This document shows positions 54,765 to 64,000 of a stretch of 64,000 bases of DNA, in pieces. This DNA comes from Halioxenophilus sp033283405 (GTDB lineage: Bacteria; Pseudomonadota; Gammaproteobacteria; Pseudomonadales; Cellvibrionaceae). A program made the translations under genes and the position numbers. The number at the start of each line of letters is the position of its first letter. The first letter of the stretch is position 1. Location of the stretch: contig NZ_JAWMQR010000002.1 in the NCBI RefSeq assembly GCF_033283405.1, positions 496,001 through 560,000 on the forward strand, given 5' to 3'. A model generated the notes under the pieces. The model was not told the DNA's origin. It did no database searches and saw nothing but the letters and a program-made list of their open reading frames with translations.

Positions 54765-55802
54765 TCAGGACTGCCCCAACGGCGGCAGGCTGGTCATATC
54801 CCAGCGGGGAAAGACATTAACGGCCAACGCCTGAGACTGCCCCAATTGCAAACGGGTGGCCCCGGCATAGGCGATCATGGCACCGTTGTCGGTACAGAAT
54901 TCGTGGCGAGCGTAAAAGACCCGCCCGCCCACCTTGGCCAGTTGCTCCTGCAGCACTTGCCGCAACCGGACATTGGCCGAAACGCCACCGGCCATCACCA
55001 GAGTTTTATAACCGGTCTGCTCTATGGCCCGCCGGCATTTAATGGCCAGAGTCTGCACCACCGCCTCCTGAAACGCGTAGGCGATATCAGCACAGGTTTG
55101 GTCATCGGGCAGACCATCCGCCTGTCTGTGTTGGGCGATGGTGTTCAAGGTGAAGGTTTTTAAACCACTGAAGCTGAAATCGAGGCCCGGGCGATCCACC
55201 ATCGGCCGCGGAAATTCAAAGCGCCCCGCCACGCCCCGTTCGGCCAAGCGCGCCACATGGGGGCCACCGGGGTAGTCGAGGTCGAGCATCTTGGCGGTTT
55301 TATCAAACGCCTCACCGGCAGCATCATCCAACGATTCACCTAAAATCTGGTAGTTGCCGGGGCCCGCGACATCCACCAGTTGAGTGTGGCCACCGGAGAC
55401 CAGCAACGCCACAAACGGAAACTCCGGCGGCTCGGCCTCCAGCATGGGTGCCAGCAGGTGCCCCTCCATATGGTGCACACCCAAAGCGGGCACGCCCCAG
55501 GCATAGGCCAGGGAGCGGGCAAAACAGGCACCCACCAACAGTGCGCCAATCAACCCCGGGCCGGCGGTGTAGGCCACCGCATCGACCTGTTGCTGGGTGG
55601 TATTGGCGGCAGCCAGGGTTTCTCGCACCAGAGGCAGCAGTTTGCGCACGTGGTCGCGGGAGGCCAGCTCCGGCACCACCCCACCATACTCGGCATGAAC
55701 GTCGGCCTGGCTGAACAGCGTGTGCGCCAACAGACCGAGATCGGTGTCGTAGATAGCGACACCAGTCTCATCGCAGGAGGTCTCAATACCGAGTACGCGC
55801 AT
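54765..55802 (-). CDS. tsaD: tRNA N6-threonylcarbamoyladenosine transferase subunit TsaD
   Basis: TsaD forms t6A37 on ANN-decoding tRNAs with TsaB/TsaE. The 345-residue ASKHA-fold protein has GIETSCDETGVAIYD, the metal motif HHMEGH near residues 113-118, and LLVSGGHTQLV. Divergent from rpsU, the usual order in Gammaproteobacteria. Confidence 0.97.
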   Translation of the reverse strand: MRVLGIETSCDETGVAIYDTDLGLLAHTLFSQADVHAEYGGVVPELASRDHVRKLLPLVRETLAAANTTQQQVDAVAYTAGPGLIGALLVGACFARSLAYAWGVPALGVHHMEGHLLAPMLEAEPPEFPFVALLVSGGHTQLVDVAGPGNYQILGESLDDAAGEAFDKTAKMLDLDYPGGPHVARLAERGVAGRFEFPRPMVDRPGLDFSFSGLKTFTLNTIAQHRQADGLPDDQTCADIAYAFQEAVVQTLAIKCRRAIEQTGYKTLVMAGGVSANVRLRQVLQEQLAKVGGRVFYARHEFCTDNGAMIAYAGATRLQLGQSQALAVNVFPRWDMTSLPPLGQS

Positions 55803-56112
55803 GGATAGCAGTGATTACCAATCGAAAGTGAGGCGGTTGTTTTCTAACCAGCCGAATTTTAAAGGGGCGTCATAATAAGTCGCAACGCACCGCTTCGCCA
55901 GCGGTTTGTCCCGCCCATGGGTAAAAATCAATCAGATAAGACTTGCAAGCAATCGGGCAAGGGTTTAGACTCTGCGCCCCTTAAATTGGTCATTTAATTG
56001 AGTATTTTTATTCCGCAGGCGCCTATTAGTGAACACCCCGAACGGGCTCTGAACACCACTAGTGCACTGAAAGATAAGCGACCAAAGCGTCTAACCGAAT
56101 ATAGGTAGCTCT
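55803..56112 (+). promoter_or_regulatory. tsaD / rpsU divergent region with rpsU operon promoter
   Basis: Plus strand: TTGCAA (55943-55948), 17-bp spacer, TAGACT (55966-55971), about 140 bp before rpsU. It is the best sigma-70 candidate for the rpsU-yqeY-dnaG-rpoD operon. No LexA box of the E. coli type is seen. Confidence 0.55.
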
Positions 56113-56328
56113 ATGCCATCAGTAAAGATCAAAGAAAACGAGCCGTTCGACATTGCCCTGCGCCGCTTCAAGCGCTCGTGTGAAAAGGCCGGCGTCCTGG
56201 CTGAAGTTCGTCGTCGCGAGCACTACGAAAAGCCAACGACTGTACGCAAGCGCCAAGCCGCTGCTGCCGTTAAGCGCCACGCGAAAAAAGTGCAACGCGA
56301 AAGCCGCAAGTTTCAGCGTCTTTACTAA
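56113..56328 (+). CDS. rpsU: 30S ribosomal protein S21
   Basis: The 71-residue basic protein begins MPSVKIKENEPFDIALRRFKR and ends in a Lys/Arg-rich helix. First gene of the macromolecular synthesis operon. Confidence 0.98.
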   Translation: MPSVKIKENEPFDIALRRFKRSCEKAGVLAEVRRREHYEKPTTVRKRQAAAAVKRHAKKVQRESRKFQRLY

Positions 56329-56512
56329 GCCGTACGCAAGCTACCGTCAGCTGGGATTCGCGCTAACTGCCCACATCCCCTGATCCACCAAGCCTCAGCC
56401 GTCACCACATCAGGGCCCGCCCTGGTTTGCCCAACGGCCGGGGCTTTGGTATCTCTGGGCCATGCACGCGGCCCAGGCCCAAACGTGAGCCAACACCAAA
56501 CGGAGTCCAGGT

Positions 56513-56962
56513 ATGACTGCAGAACTCTACAGCCGCGTCAAAGAAGCCGTCAAAGAGGCCATGCGCAGCAAAGCAAAAGAGCGTTTGGCCACCCTGCGCA
56601 TGATCCAAGCCGAATTCAAACGCATTGAGGTCGATGAACGTATCGAGCTCGATGATGCCCGCATATTGGTTGTTCTCGATAAAATGACCAAGCAACGGCG
56701 CGACTCCCTCAAGCAATATCAGGACGCCGGTCGTACCGACCTGGCCGACATTGAGCAGGGCGAGATAGACGTCATTGCCGACTTCCTGCCACAAGCCCTG
56801 ACACCGGCCGAAATAGACACCATCGTCAGCCAGGCTATCGCCGACAGCGGCGCCCAATCGCCACAGGAGATGGGTAAAGTCATGGGCCTGGTTAAGCCCC
56901 AGGTGCAAGGCCGGGCCGATATGGGCGAGGTCAGCAAGCTGGTAAAACAAAAACTGGGGTAA
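56513..56962 (+). CDS. GatB/YqeY domain protein
   Basis: A 149-residue YqeY protein, related to the tRNA-binding tail of GatB, function unsettled. Motifs: EAMRSKAKERLATLRMI, LPQALTPAEIDTIVSQAI, MGKVMGLVKPQVQGRADM. Its place between rpsU and dnaG is common in the Pseudomonas lineage. Confidence 0.92.
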   Translation: MTAELYSRVKEAVKEAMRSKAKERLATLRMIQAEFKRIEVDERIELDDARILVVLDKMTKQRRDSLKQYQDAGRTDLADIEQGEIDVIADFLPQALTPAEIDTIVSQAIADSGAQSPQEMGKVMGLVKPQVQGRADMGEVSKLVKQKLG

Positions 56963-57016
56963 CACCTAAACCTGGGGCAGCTGTTGCCGCCCCGTCGGGC
57001 CAGAGTCTTAGGCGCC

Positions 57017-58924
57017 ATGAGTGGACGAATACCGCAAGCGTTTATCGATGACCTGATGGACCGGTTAGATATCGTCGATATTGTCGACAGCCGGGTCAAA
57101 CTCAAACGTTCGGGGAAAAACTACTCAGCCTGCTGCCCATTTCACGACGAAAAAACACCCTCGTTTACCGTCAGCCCGGAAAAGCAGTTCTACTACTGCT
57201 TTGGTTGCGGCGCCAGTGGTAACGCCCTGGGTTTTGTCATGGATTATGAGCGCCTGAGCTTTCGCGATGCCATCGAAAGCCTGGCCAAAATCGCCGGCGT
57301 CACCGTTCCCGAAGAGACGGAACGCAGCCCAGCGGCTGAGGCCGCCGAAAAACGGCGCAAACAGATTTACCAGGTTTTGGAACAGACCAGCGTCTTCTTC
57401 CAAAGCCAGCTAAGACGGCACCCGGCCCGGGCCGAAGCAGCCGGCTACCTGCGCAAGCGCGGGCTCAGTGCCGAAGTCGTCAAAGAATTTAATTTAGGCC
57501 TGGCACCACCCGGCTGGGACGGGCTGCTCAAATACCTGGCCGAACAGCATCCGGGGTTGAGCCCGGCACAGGTGTTTAAGCTGGCCCAGGATGCCGGTCT
57601 GGCGATAGCCAACCCGGATAACGGTCGCCAATACGACCGCTTCCGCCACCGCATCATGTTCCCAATCCAGAACACGCGCGGGCGGGTGATTGGCTTTGGT
57701 GGCCGCATGCTCGAGCAGACCGCCGCCACCAAGTCGCAGCCCAAGTACCTCAACTCTCCGGAAACCGACGTGTTTCACAAGGGCCGGGAGCTGTACGGAT
57801 TGTGGGCCGCCAAGCAAAAGCTGCCAAAACTCGAGCGGCTGTTGGTAGTGGAAGGCTATATGGACGTGGTGGCACTGGCCCAGTTTGGCATCCATTACGC
57901 GGTAGCCACCCTTGGTACCGCCTGTGGTGAAGAGCACCTGAATCTCGCCTTCAAGCACACCTCGGAAGTGGTGTTCTGCTTCGATGGCGACAAGGCCGGG
58001 CGCTCAGCGGCCCGCCGGGCACTGGAAAACAGCCTGCCGGCCATGAGTGATGGCCGGGCAGTGAAGTTTCTGTTCCTGCCCGAGGGTGAAGACCCAGACA
58101 CCCTGGTACGCCAGATAGGCCAGGAGCGGTTCGAAACACTGGTAAACGGCGCCATTCCTCTCGAGGAGTTCCTGTTTGACTCGGTCTCTACCGACCTCAA
58201 CATCAACTCCATGGAGGGGCGGGCGAAGATGAGTAAACGGGCAGCGCCGCTGATCAACCGGCTGCCACCCGGCGTCTACCGGGAGCTGATGTTTGGCCTG
58301 CTGGCCAAGCGCACCGACCTGAGCGCGGAAACCATTAAAGAGCTGACCGCGCTGGCACCCGAGCCCGTGCCTATAGTCAGAGAACCCGCTGCCCCCAGCC
58401 AACCGGAGGCGGCAGCCCCGGCACCCAGACGTCACCTGCGGCCGGCGGCGGAAACACACAAGAGCTTATTTAGATTGACACCGGAAAAACGACTGAGCGC
58501 ACTGCTATTGCAACACCCGGCCCTGGCGCAACAAGCCGTCAACTGGAAGAGCATTAGCGCCACCGACAACCAGGATCTGGAGCGCTTTCGCGCCATCTTC
58601 GAGCTGTTGCAAGCCCGGCCTCACTACTCCATCAACCGTATTCTGGGGTATTGGCGCGCCACCCGCGGCGCCCAGGAGACCGAAGAGCTCGCCTCCCTGG
58701 TAGCCGAGGATATGCTGGCCAGCGCCGGTGATCGGGTTGCCTACGACGCCAATGGCGAGTTCGCTGCCTGCCTGCAGCAGGTGAGCAAGCGGCAACAGGC
58801 ACTGCGCCGCCAGGAGAATCTGGAAAAGCTGCAATCGAGCATGGTCAAAGAGCTCAGCCGGGAAGAGCGACGTCAGCTGGTAGAACAAATTCTACGCGAC
58901 AAACTCCAAGGCCATGGAGAGTAA
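57017..58924 (+). CDS. dnaG: DNA primase
   Basis: DnaG makes RNA primers for replication. ATG at 57017 (MSGRIPQAFIDDL) is used. The CHC2 zinc ribbon CCPFHDEKTPSF...YYCFGCGASG is at ~39-65. The catalytic core with TOPRIM motif VVEGYMDVVAL and FDGDKAGRSAA is central. A C-terminal helical DnaB-binding domain follows a Pro/Ala-rich linker. It has 635 residues. Confidence 0.97.
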   Translation: MSGRIPQAFIDDLMDRLDIVDIVDSRVKLKRSGKNYSACCPFHDEKTPSFTVSPEKQFYYCFGCGASGNALGFVMDYERLSFRDAIESLAKIAGVTVPEETERSPAAEAAEKRRKQIYQVLEQTSVFFQSQLRRHPARAEAAGYLRKRGLSAEVVKEFNLGLAPPGWDGLLKYLAEQHPGLSPAQVFKLAQDAGLAIANPDNGRQYDRFRHRIMFPIQNTRGRVIGFGGRMLEQTAATKSQPKYLNSPETDVFHKGRELYGLWAAKQKLPKLERLLVVEGYMDVVALAQFGIHYAVATLGTACGEEHLNLAFKHTSEVVFCFDGDKAGRSAARRALENSLPAMSDGRAVKFLFLPEGEDPDTLVRQIGQERFETLVNGAIPLEEFLFDSVSTDLNINSMEGRAKMSKRAAPLINRLPPGVYRELMFGLLAKRTDLSAETIKELTALAPEPVPIVREPAAPSQPEAAAPAPRRHLRPAAETHKSLFRLTPEKRLSALLLQHPALAQQAVNWKSISATDNQDLERFRAIFELLQARPHYSINRILGYWRATRGAQETEELASLVAEDMLASAGDRVAYDANGEFAACLQQVSKRQQALRRQENLEKLQSSMVKELSREERRQLVEQILRDKLQGHGE

Positions 58925-59164
58925 TAAACCGGCACTTTTTGGTAGAAACGTGCGCCACTCGGCAAAATACAGCACCTAAATCGAGTTTCGCTCGTCTAAG
59001 GTTTACGGCGACGGCAACGCCGCCAAATATGAGGGTTACACCATGCAACCAGCCGCCGCCATCAAACTGCCGCCCGGCTTGATTTCATAGCACCTGGCGC
59101 CATATAGAAGTTATAATTGAGCGTTTACGCTCTTCGCAATCACTGGTTTTTGACAAGGTTAAGA
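58925..59164 (+). promoter_or_regulatory. dnaG-rpoD spacer with possible internal promoter
   Basis: TATAAT at 59112-59117 and the hairpin GAGCG-TTTA-CGCTC (59119-59132) lie just before rpoD. An internal rpoD promoter is expected from related operons; no good -35 is evident, so this is tentative. Confidence 0.35.
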
Positions 59165-61096
<1,932 letters not shown>

Positions 61097-61124
61097 GGAA
61101 AGAGACGAATAAGGAATTTGCTAA

Positions 61125-61152
61125 AAAACGGGGCCGCACTATAATGCGGCCC
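61125..61152 (-). terminator. Hairpin after rpoD with T-run on the minus strand
   Basis: GGGCCGCA-CTATAA-TGCGGCCC, preceded on the plus strand by AAAAAAC. The T-run is therefore on the minus strand, so it is a proper intrinsic terminator only for leftward transcription; for rpoD itself it is a hairpin without U-tract. Confidence 0.6.
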
Positions 61153-61306
61153 TCAGTCGGCAGCAGTCAGCCGGCGCCGGTTTAAAACGCAGTAGCTTTA
61201 GTGATCGGCAAGGAGCCGCGCAGTGGCGTGAAGGCGTGTACATACAAGTACATGACTGAGCGAAACGAGCATACGACCCAGCCAAACACTAAAAGATCAA
61301 GTTTTC

Positions 61307-61383
61307 GGGCCTATAGCTCAGTTGGTTAGAGCATCCGACTCATAATCGGCAGGTCGCAGGTTCAAGTCCTGCTGGGCCCACCA
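61307..61383 (+). tRNA. tRNA with CAU anticodon, probably tRNA-Ile2 (lysidine type)
   Basis: A 77-nt cloverleaf with encoded CCA. Acceptor GGGCCTA/TGGGCCC with one G-T pair; D-arm GCTCAGTTGGTTAGAGC; anticodon CAT in the loop CTCATAA; T-arm with GTTCAAGTC. The anticodon stem/loop (ACTCATAAT) resembles tRNA-Ile2 read as AUA after lysidine modification, as with the CAU tRNA downstream of rpoD in Pseudomonas, rather than initiator or elongator Met. Identity by resemblance only. Confidence 0.9.
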
Positions 61384-61432
61384 AGCAAAAAACAGCCTCC
61401 CGAAATGGGGGGCTTTTTTTTGCTTGGTGGGT
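61377..61432 (+). terminator. Terminator and long hairpin that includes the tRNA 3' end
   Basis: The core AGCCTCCC-GAAAT-GGGGGGCT plus eight T is the tRNA terminator. Base pairing extends outward without a break except for one C/T mismatch: positions 61377-61401, which begin with CCCACCA of the tRNA, pair with 61407-61431, which end with TGGTGGG. A 25-position stem in total. Confidence 0.88.
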
Positions 61433-61796
61433 TTTGCGGGACTTGTTCGTTAAAGCGCCCAGGTTCCAGTGAATGCGACAGCATTCACCAACAAGCCGCA
61501 CAGCGGCGCAGCCCGCTAGGGTCGAAGCAGCCCTTAGGCTGATTCGATTAACTCCTGCTGGGCCGAACAGCCCTTAGGCTGATTCGATTAACTCCTGCTG
61601 GGCCCACCACATCTTCACCACCTCTCTCCGCACACCATATATTAACGTTGATTAAGTAACACCTGACTTAGGTTAGAACTGTCTAATCTCGGATCAGTTA
61701 TTAGATGCTCCCCCCCAAAAGTAAGCATAAAATCGACGCAAGCGTTAAGAAGTAATAGCGCGAGGCTTCTTTTTTATTGAAAAAAGGAGAAGGAAA
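61433..61796. other. Gene-poor stretch with tRNA-derived repeats
   Basis: Contains the hairpin GTGAATGC-GACA-GCATTCAC (61469-61488), two 37-bp repeats with 40-bp spacing, and a copy of the tRNA 3' end. CCGCACAGCGGCG near 61496 resembles CCGCGCAGTGGCG near 61215 on the other side of the tRNA. The segment then turns AT-rich towards the small ORF at 61797. Confidence 0.6.
61528..61604 (+). repeat. 40-bp-period tandem duplication ending in tRNA 3'-end copies
   Basis: Copies at 61528-61564 and 61568-61604 are identical over 37 bp (CAGCCCTTAGGCTGATTCGA...). Each ends with TCCTGCTGGGCC of the tRNA T-arm and acceptor; the second continues to TCCTGCTGGGCCCACCA (61593-61609), identical for 17 bp to the tRNA 3' end at 61367-61383. 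Confidence 0.92.
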
Positions 61797-62171
61797 ATGG
61801 CTTTCAGCAATGCAATAGGTGAGTTTTCGTTAAACATCAACAGTGCCACTTTCTCTGAATCACTTGAGGAAGGCACAAAGATAAATGTCGAGGGCCAAGC
61901 ACCTAACCTGGGCGAAGTTGTGGGCACTATGACCCTTCGCGCTTTTGGACCCGGCTCTGAGGGAGGAAAGGCCGATTGGGTAGGTGTGACAATGAACCAA
62001 GAAGGAAAATCCACTCCCACCACCGGCAGAGGATACTATCATCAAAGTGGCCCCAAGACCTGGCGACTGCATCTGATTAGTCAGGGCGCCAACGGTGAAG
62101 TTGTTTTAGTCGAGGGTGAAATGGGGCGGGAACCACGACGCTATAATGGCGTGGTCTATAAATGGAAGTAG
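61797..62171 (+). CDS. Unrecognised 124-residue protein
   Basis: ATG preceded by AAAGGAGAAGG. No signal peptide or membrane segment. Alternating hydrophobic/polar strands and many Gly (EGQAPNLGEVVGTMTLRAFGPG, RGYYHQSGPKTWRLHLIS, NGEVVLVEGEMG) suggest a small beta-barrel, possibly calycin-like. I cannot assign a family or function. It lies downstream of the tRNA-derived repeats, apart from the housekeeping genes. Confidence 0.7.
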   Translation: MAFSNAIGEFSLNINSATFSESLEEGTKINVEGQAPNLGEVVGTMTLRAFGPGSEGGKADWVGVTMNQEGKSTPTTGRGYYHQSGPKTWRLHLISQGANGEVVLVEGEMGREPRRYNGVVYKWK

Positions 62172-62221
62172 GAAAATCTTAACAAGAAGTTAGTGAGGGC
62201 CGGCTCATCTGATGGATAAGG

Positions 62222-62536
62222 ATGAATCGCAGTGAGGACACCCCACCAACCCGCGACTCGGCGCACTCCCCACCAGATCGCCGGGAAAGATTTAGTACTG
62301 CGAAAGCAGCTTTTCGTCGCGTACAGGAGGTACGCGACAACCCGGCCGAAACAACCCTCAGGCAGGTTCAATTAACTTGCGAGGTGAGCATAGCGGTCGT
62401 TGCCAAATACGTTCGCGCCACCCTGCCGGGCCATCACGAGGAGACCTTTAAGGCTAACACCTTAAAGGCCATTCTATTTTTTGAATTTGCCCCCAGATTT
62501 TCGAATATCCACAGAGTGGTACACTTAGATGTTTGA
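62222..62536 (+). CDS. Possible small HTH protein (104 residues)
   Basis: ATG 50 nt after the previous ORF, with GGAT just upstream. Residues ~44-68 (ETTLRQVQLTCEVSIAVVAKYVRA) read like a helix-turn-helix of the VSxxTVxKYVR type. The C-terminus is AT-rich and may be a readthrough into non-coding DNA. Could be a degraded gene. Confidence 0.4.
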   Translation: MNRSEDTPPTRDSAHSPPDRRERFSTAKAAFRRVQEVRDNPAETTLRQVQLTCEVSIAVVAKYVRATLPGHHEETFKANTLKAILFFEFAPRFSNIHRVVHLDV

Positions 62537-63070
62537 GGGTAATAATTTCCGCGTCTCTTGGCATGTACACTCACTGCTGGCCAGCGGCTCCAGAAAGTTT
62601 TCTGAAGCGTGGTGCTAACATCGATTTTGGTTTAGGCAATTAGTATTTTTTGCTAACGCCCTGCGGCCAGGTGGAAAAATAGTTCCATTTTTATTCGGCA
62701 TAAAACCATGTTAAAAAAGTTTACCTAGCTAAGGATCGAGAGTACTGCCCAGAGATTTTCGAGGCGGCAGGCTTTTTAATTCGTGGGCAGCCAAAAGGCT
62801 TGGCCTTCGGTCAATGAGCTAGAGCGCTTCGCTGGTAACCTGGTCTATTGCATAACGCTTTATATCGAGGAGTCACGCCCGGACTAGGCGCCCCTCATTT
62901 ACCAGGAGTAAACCTGAGTCCCTCAGTTCCTATTGGCAGGAGAGATCCACCATCGCCGCCAGGTCGTAACAATCGATTATGTGCCCAGAGGGACTAATCA
63001 TGTTGACCACGGCAACCGGCGCCCCCACATAGCAATAAAGGCAAATATGTTGATTTATTAGCAACAGCAG
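62537..63070. other. 534-bp gap with no recognisable gene
   Basis: Mixed base composition, stops in all frames on both strands, no clear terminator for fahA and no repeat that I could see. Confidence 0.5.
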
Positions 63071-64000
63071 TCAGACCAGTGCCGGCAAGACAGTACTACT
63101 CACTTCCCCCAAACCAATCCGAATACCGCTGTCATTGATACAATAGCCACGTAGAATCAGTGTGTCGCCATCCTCTATAAAAGTGCGTTTTTCGCCATTT
63201 TTCAGCGTAATTAGTCGCTTGCCACTATTGGATAATTCCAGCATTGAACCAGCCTCTTCCAATTCGGGCCCGGACTGAGTGCCACTACCGAAAAGATCAC
63301 CCGGTCTTAAATTGCAGCCATTAACAGTATGGTGCGCAACCAGTTGTGCAACCGTCCAATAAGAGTGAACGAAATTCGTCATAGCAATTTGTTCTGGCGG
63401 CGATCCTGCAACACGCATTGTCTCGGTTTGCAGTAACACTTGAAGCTTAATGTCGATACAGCCCAGGGCACTGTTCTTCTCGGAGGTAAGGTACGGCAGC
63501 GGCTGCGGATCGCTCGACGGCCGGCTGAACTCAGCCCGGTAAGGTGCCAGAGCCTCCATGGTTACCAACCACGGGGAAATAGTGGATGCGAAGTTCTTTG
63601 CGAGAAAAGGTCCAAGTGGCTGGTATTCCCAGCTCTGTATATCGCGGGCAGACCAATCGTTAAACAGGCAGACACCAAACAAGTGATCTTCTGCACTCTC
63701 AATAGGGATAGGCGAACCTAACTTGTTGCCAACACCAATAAAAAAACCGAGCTCAAGCTCATGATCCAGACGTTTACAAGGCCCAAATATCGGAGCTTCT
63801 GAAGCTGAATCCCACAGCTGTCCTTTGGGGCGATGAAAAGTTTGCCCTGAGACACCAATGGATGACGCTCGCCCGTGATAGCCAATCGGCACCCATTTGT
63901 AATTCGGCAGTAACGGGTTATCTGGCCGAAACAGGCTTCCTACATTGCTTGCGTGGTGTAGCGATGTGTAAAAATCCGTGTAATCACCAATATCACAAGG
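63071..64000 (-). CDS. fahA: Fumarylacetoacetase, 5' part outside window
   Basis: The last enzyme of tyrosine/homogentisate breakdown, splitting fumarylacetoacetate into fumarate and acetoacetate. The visible 309 residues run in one frame from the window edge (CDIGDYTDFYTSLHHASNVGSLFR), through RASSIGVSG, LDHELELGFFIG (metal Glu), NDWSARDIQSWEYQPLGPF and GSGTQSGPELEEAGSMLEL, to the stop at 63071. The N-terminal SH3-like domain is beyond the edge. Confidence 0.95.
   Translation of the reverse strand, partial: PCDIGDYTDFYTSLHHASNVGSLFRPDNPLLPNYKWVPIGYHGRASSIGVSGQTFHRPKGQLWDSASEAPIFGPCKRLDHELELGFFIGVGNKLGSPIPIESAEDHLFGVCLFNDWSARDIQSWEYQPLGPFLAKNFASTISPWLVTMEALAPYRAEFSRPSSDPQPLPYLTSEKNSALGCIDIKLQVLLQTETMRVAGSPPEQIAMTNFVHSYWTVAQLVAHHTVNGCNLRPGDLFGSGTQSGPELEEAGSMLELSNSGKRLITLKNGEKRTFIEDGDTLILRGYCINDSGIRIGLGEVSSTVLPALV

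Overview
The window is a gene-dense chromosomal segment, about 64 kb, of a free-living Gammaproteobacterium related to the Pseudomonas/Cellvibrionales/oceanic group. The evidence is gene order: pomAB beside xseB-ispA-dxs; nrdR-ribD-ribE-ribBX-ribH-nusB-thiL-pgpA; lptD-surA-pdxA-rsmA-apaG-apaH divergent from amgK-murU; rpe-gph next to trpE; folB-tsaD divergent from rpsU-yqeY-dnaG-rpoD followed by a CAU tRNA. A PomA/PomB-type flagellar stator suggests a sodium-driven motor and so a marine or brackish habitat. I cannot name the species.

Layout. 1-4.6 kb: stator genes (minus), then isoprenoid precursor genes xseB-ispA-dxs (plus). 4.6-15.1 kb: putA, ribA, a periplasmic retropepsin-like protease, pgpA, thiL, nusB and the riboflavin genes up to nrdR, all minus. 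15.2-17.9 kb: hemJ, a degenerate ThiD-like protein and hemL (plus). 18-24.1 kb: a PilZ protein with a DUF1631 protein, then a TPR lipoprotein beside mrcB (PBP1b). 24.3-27.8 kb: a PfkB kinase, a cold-shock protein, an orphan ParA ATPase and hemB. 28.8-34.4 kb: trpC-trpD-trpG-trpE (minus) with a candidate trp leader peptide, then gph and rpe. 34.5-37.3 kb: a DUF3530 protein and murU-amgK (cell-wall recycling). 37.6-44.5 kb: the lptD operon. 44.6-50.7 kb: galE and the stress operon yeaG-yeaH-spoVR. 50.8-53.1 kb: a divergent regulator pair (HTH-REC and REC-histidine kinase) separated by a structured intergenic region with two intrinsic terminators. 53.1-61.4 kb: an EamA transporter behind an attenuator-like leader, folB, tsaD, the rpsU operon and a tRNA-Ile2-like gene. 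61.4-64 kb: tRNA-derived repeats, two unrecognised small ORFs, a long gap and the 3' part of fumarylacetoacetase.

Most of the window is housekeeping. The most interesting parts are (i) the 50.8-53.1 kb regulatory locus, which has an inverted HTH-REC architecture, a partner kinase whose receiver domain lacks the conserved Lys, and a candidate small RNA between them; (ii) the attenuator-like leader of the EamA transporter, where a leader ORF rich in Cys/Trp codons can pair with its own terminator; (iii) a tRNA whose 3' end is part of a 25-position hairpin and is copied downstream next to unknown genes; (iv) a ThiD-like protein without the family's catalytic loop, placed between two heme genes. 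No CRISPR array, insertion sequence, prophage or rRNA was seen.
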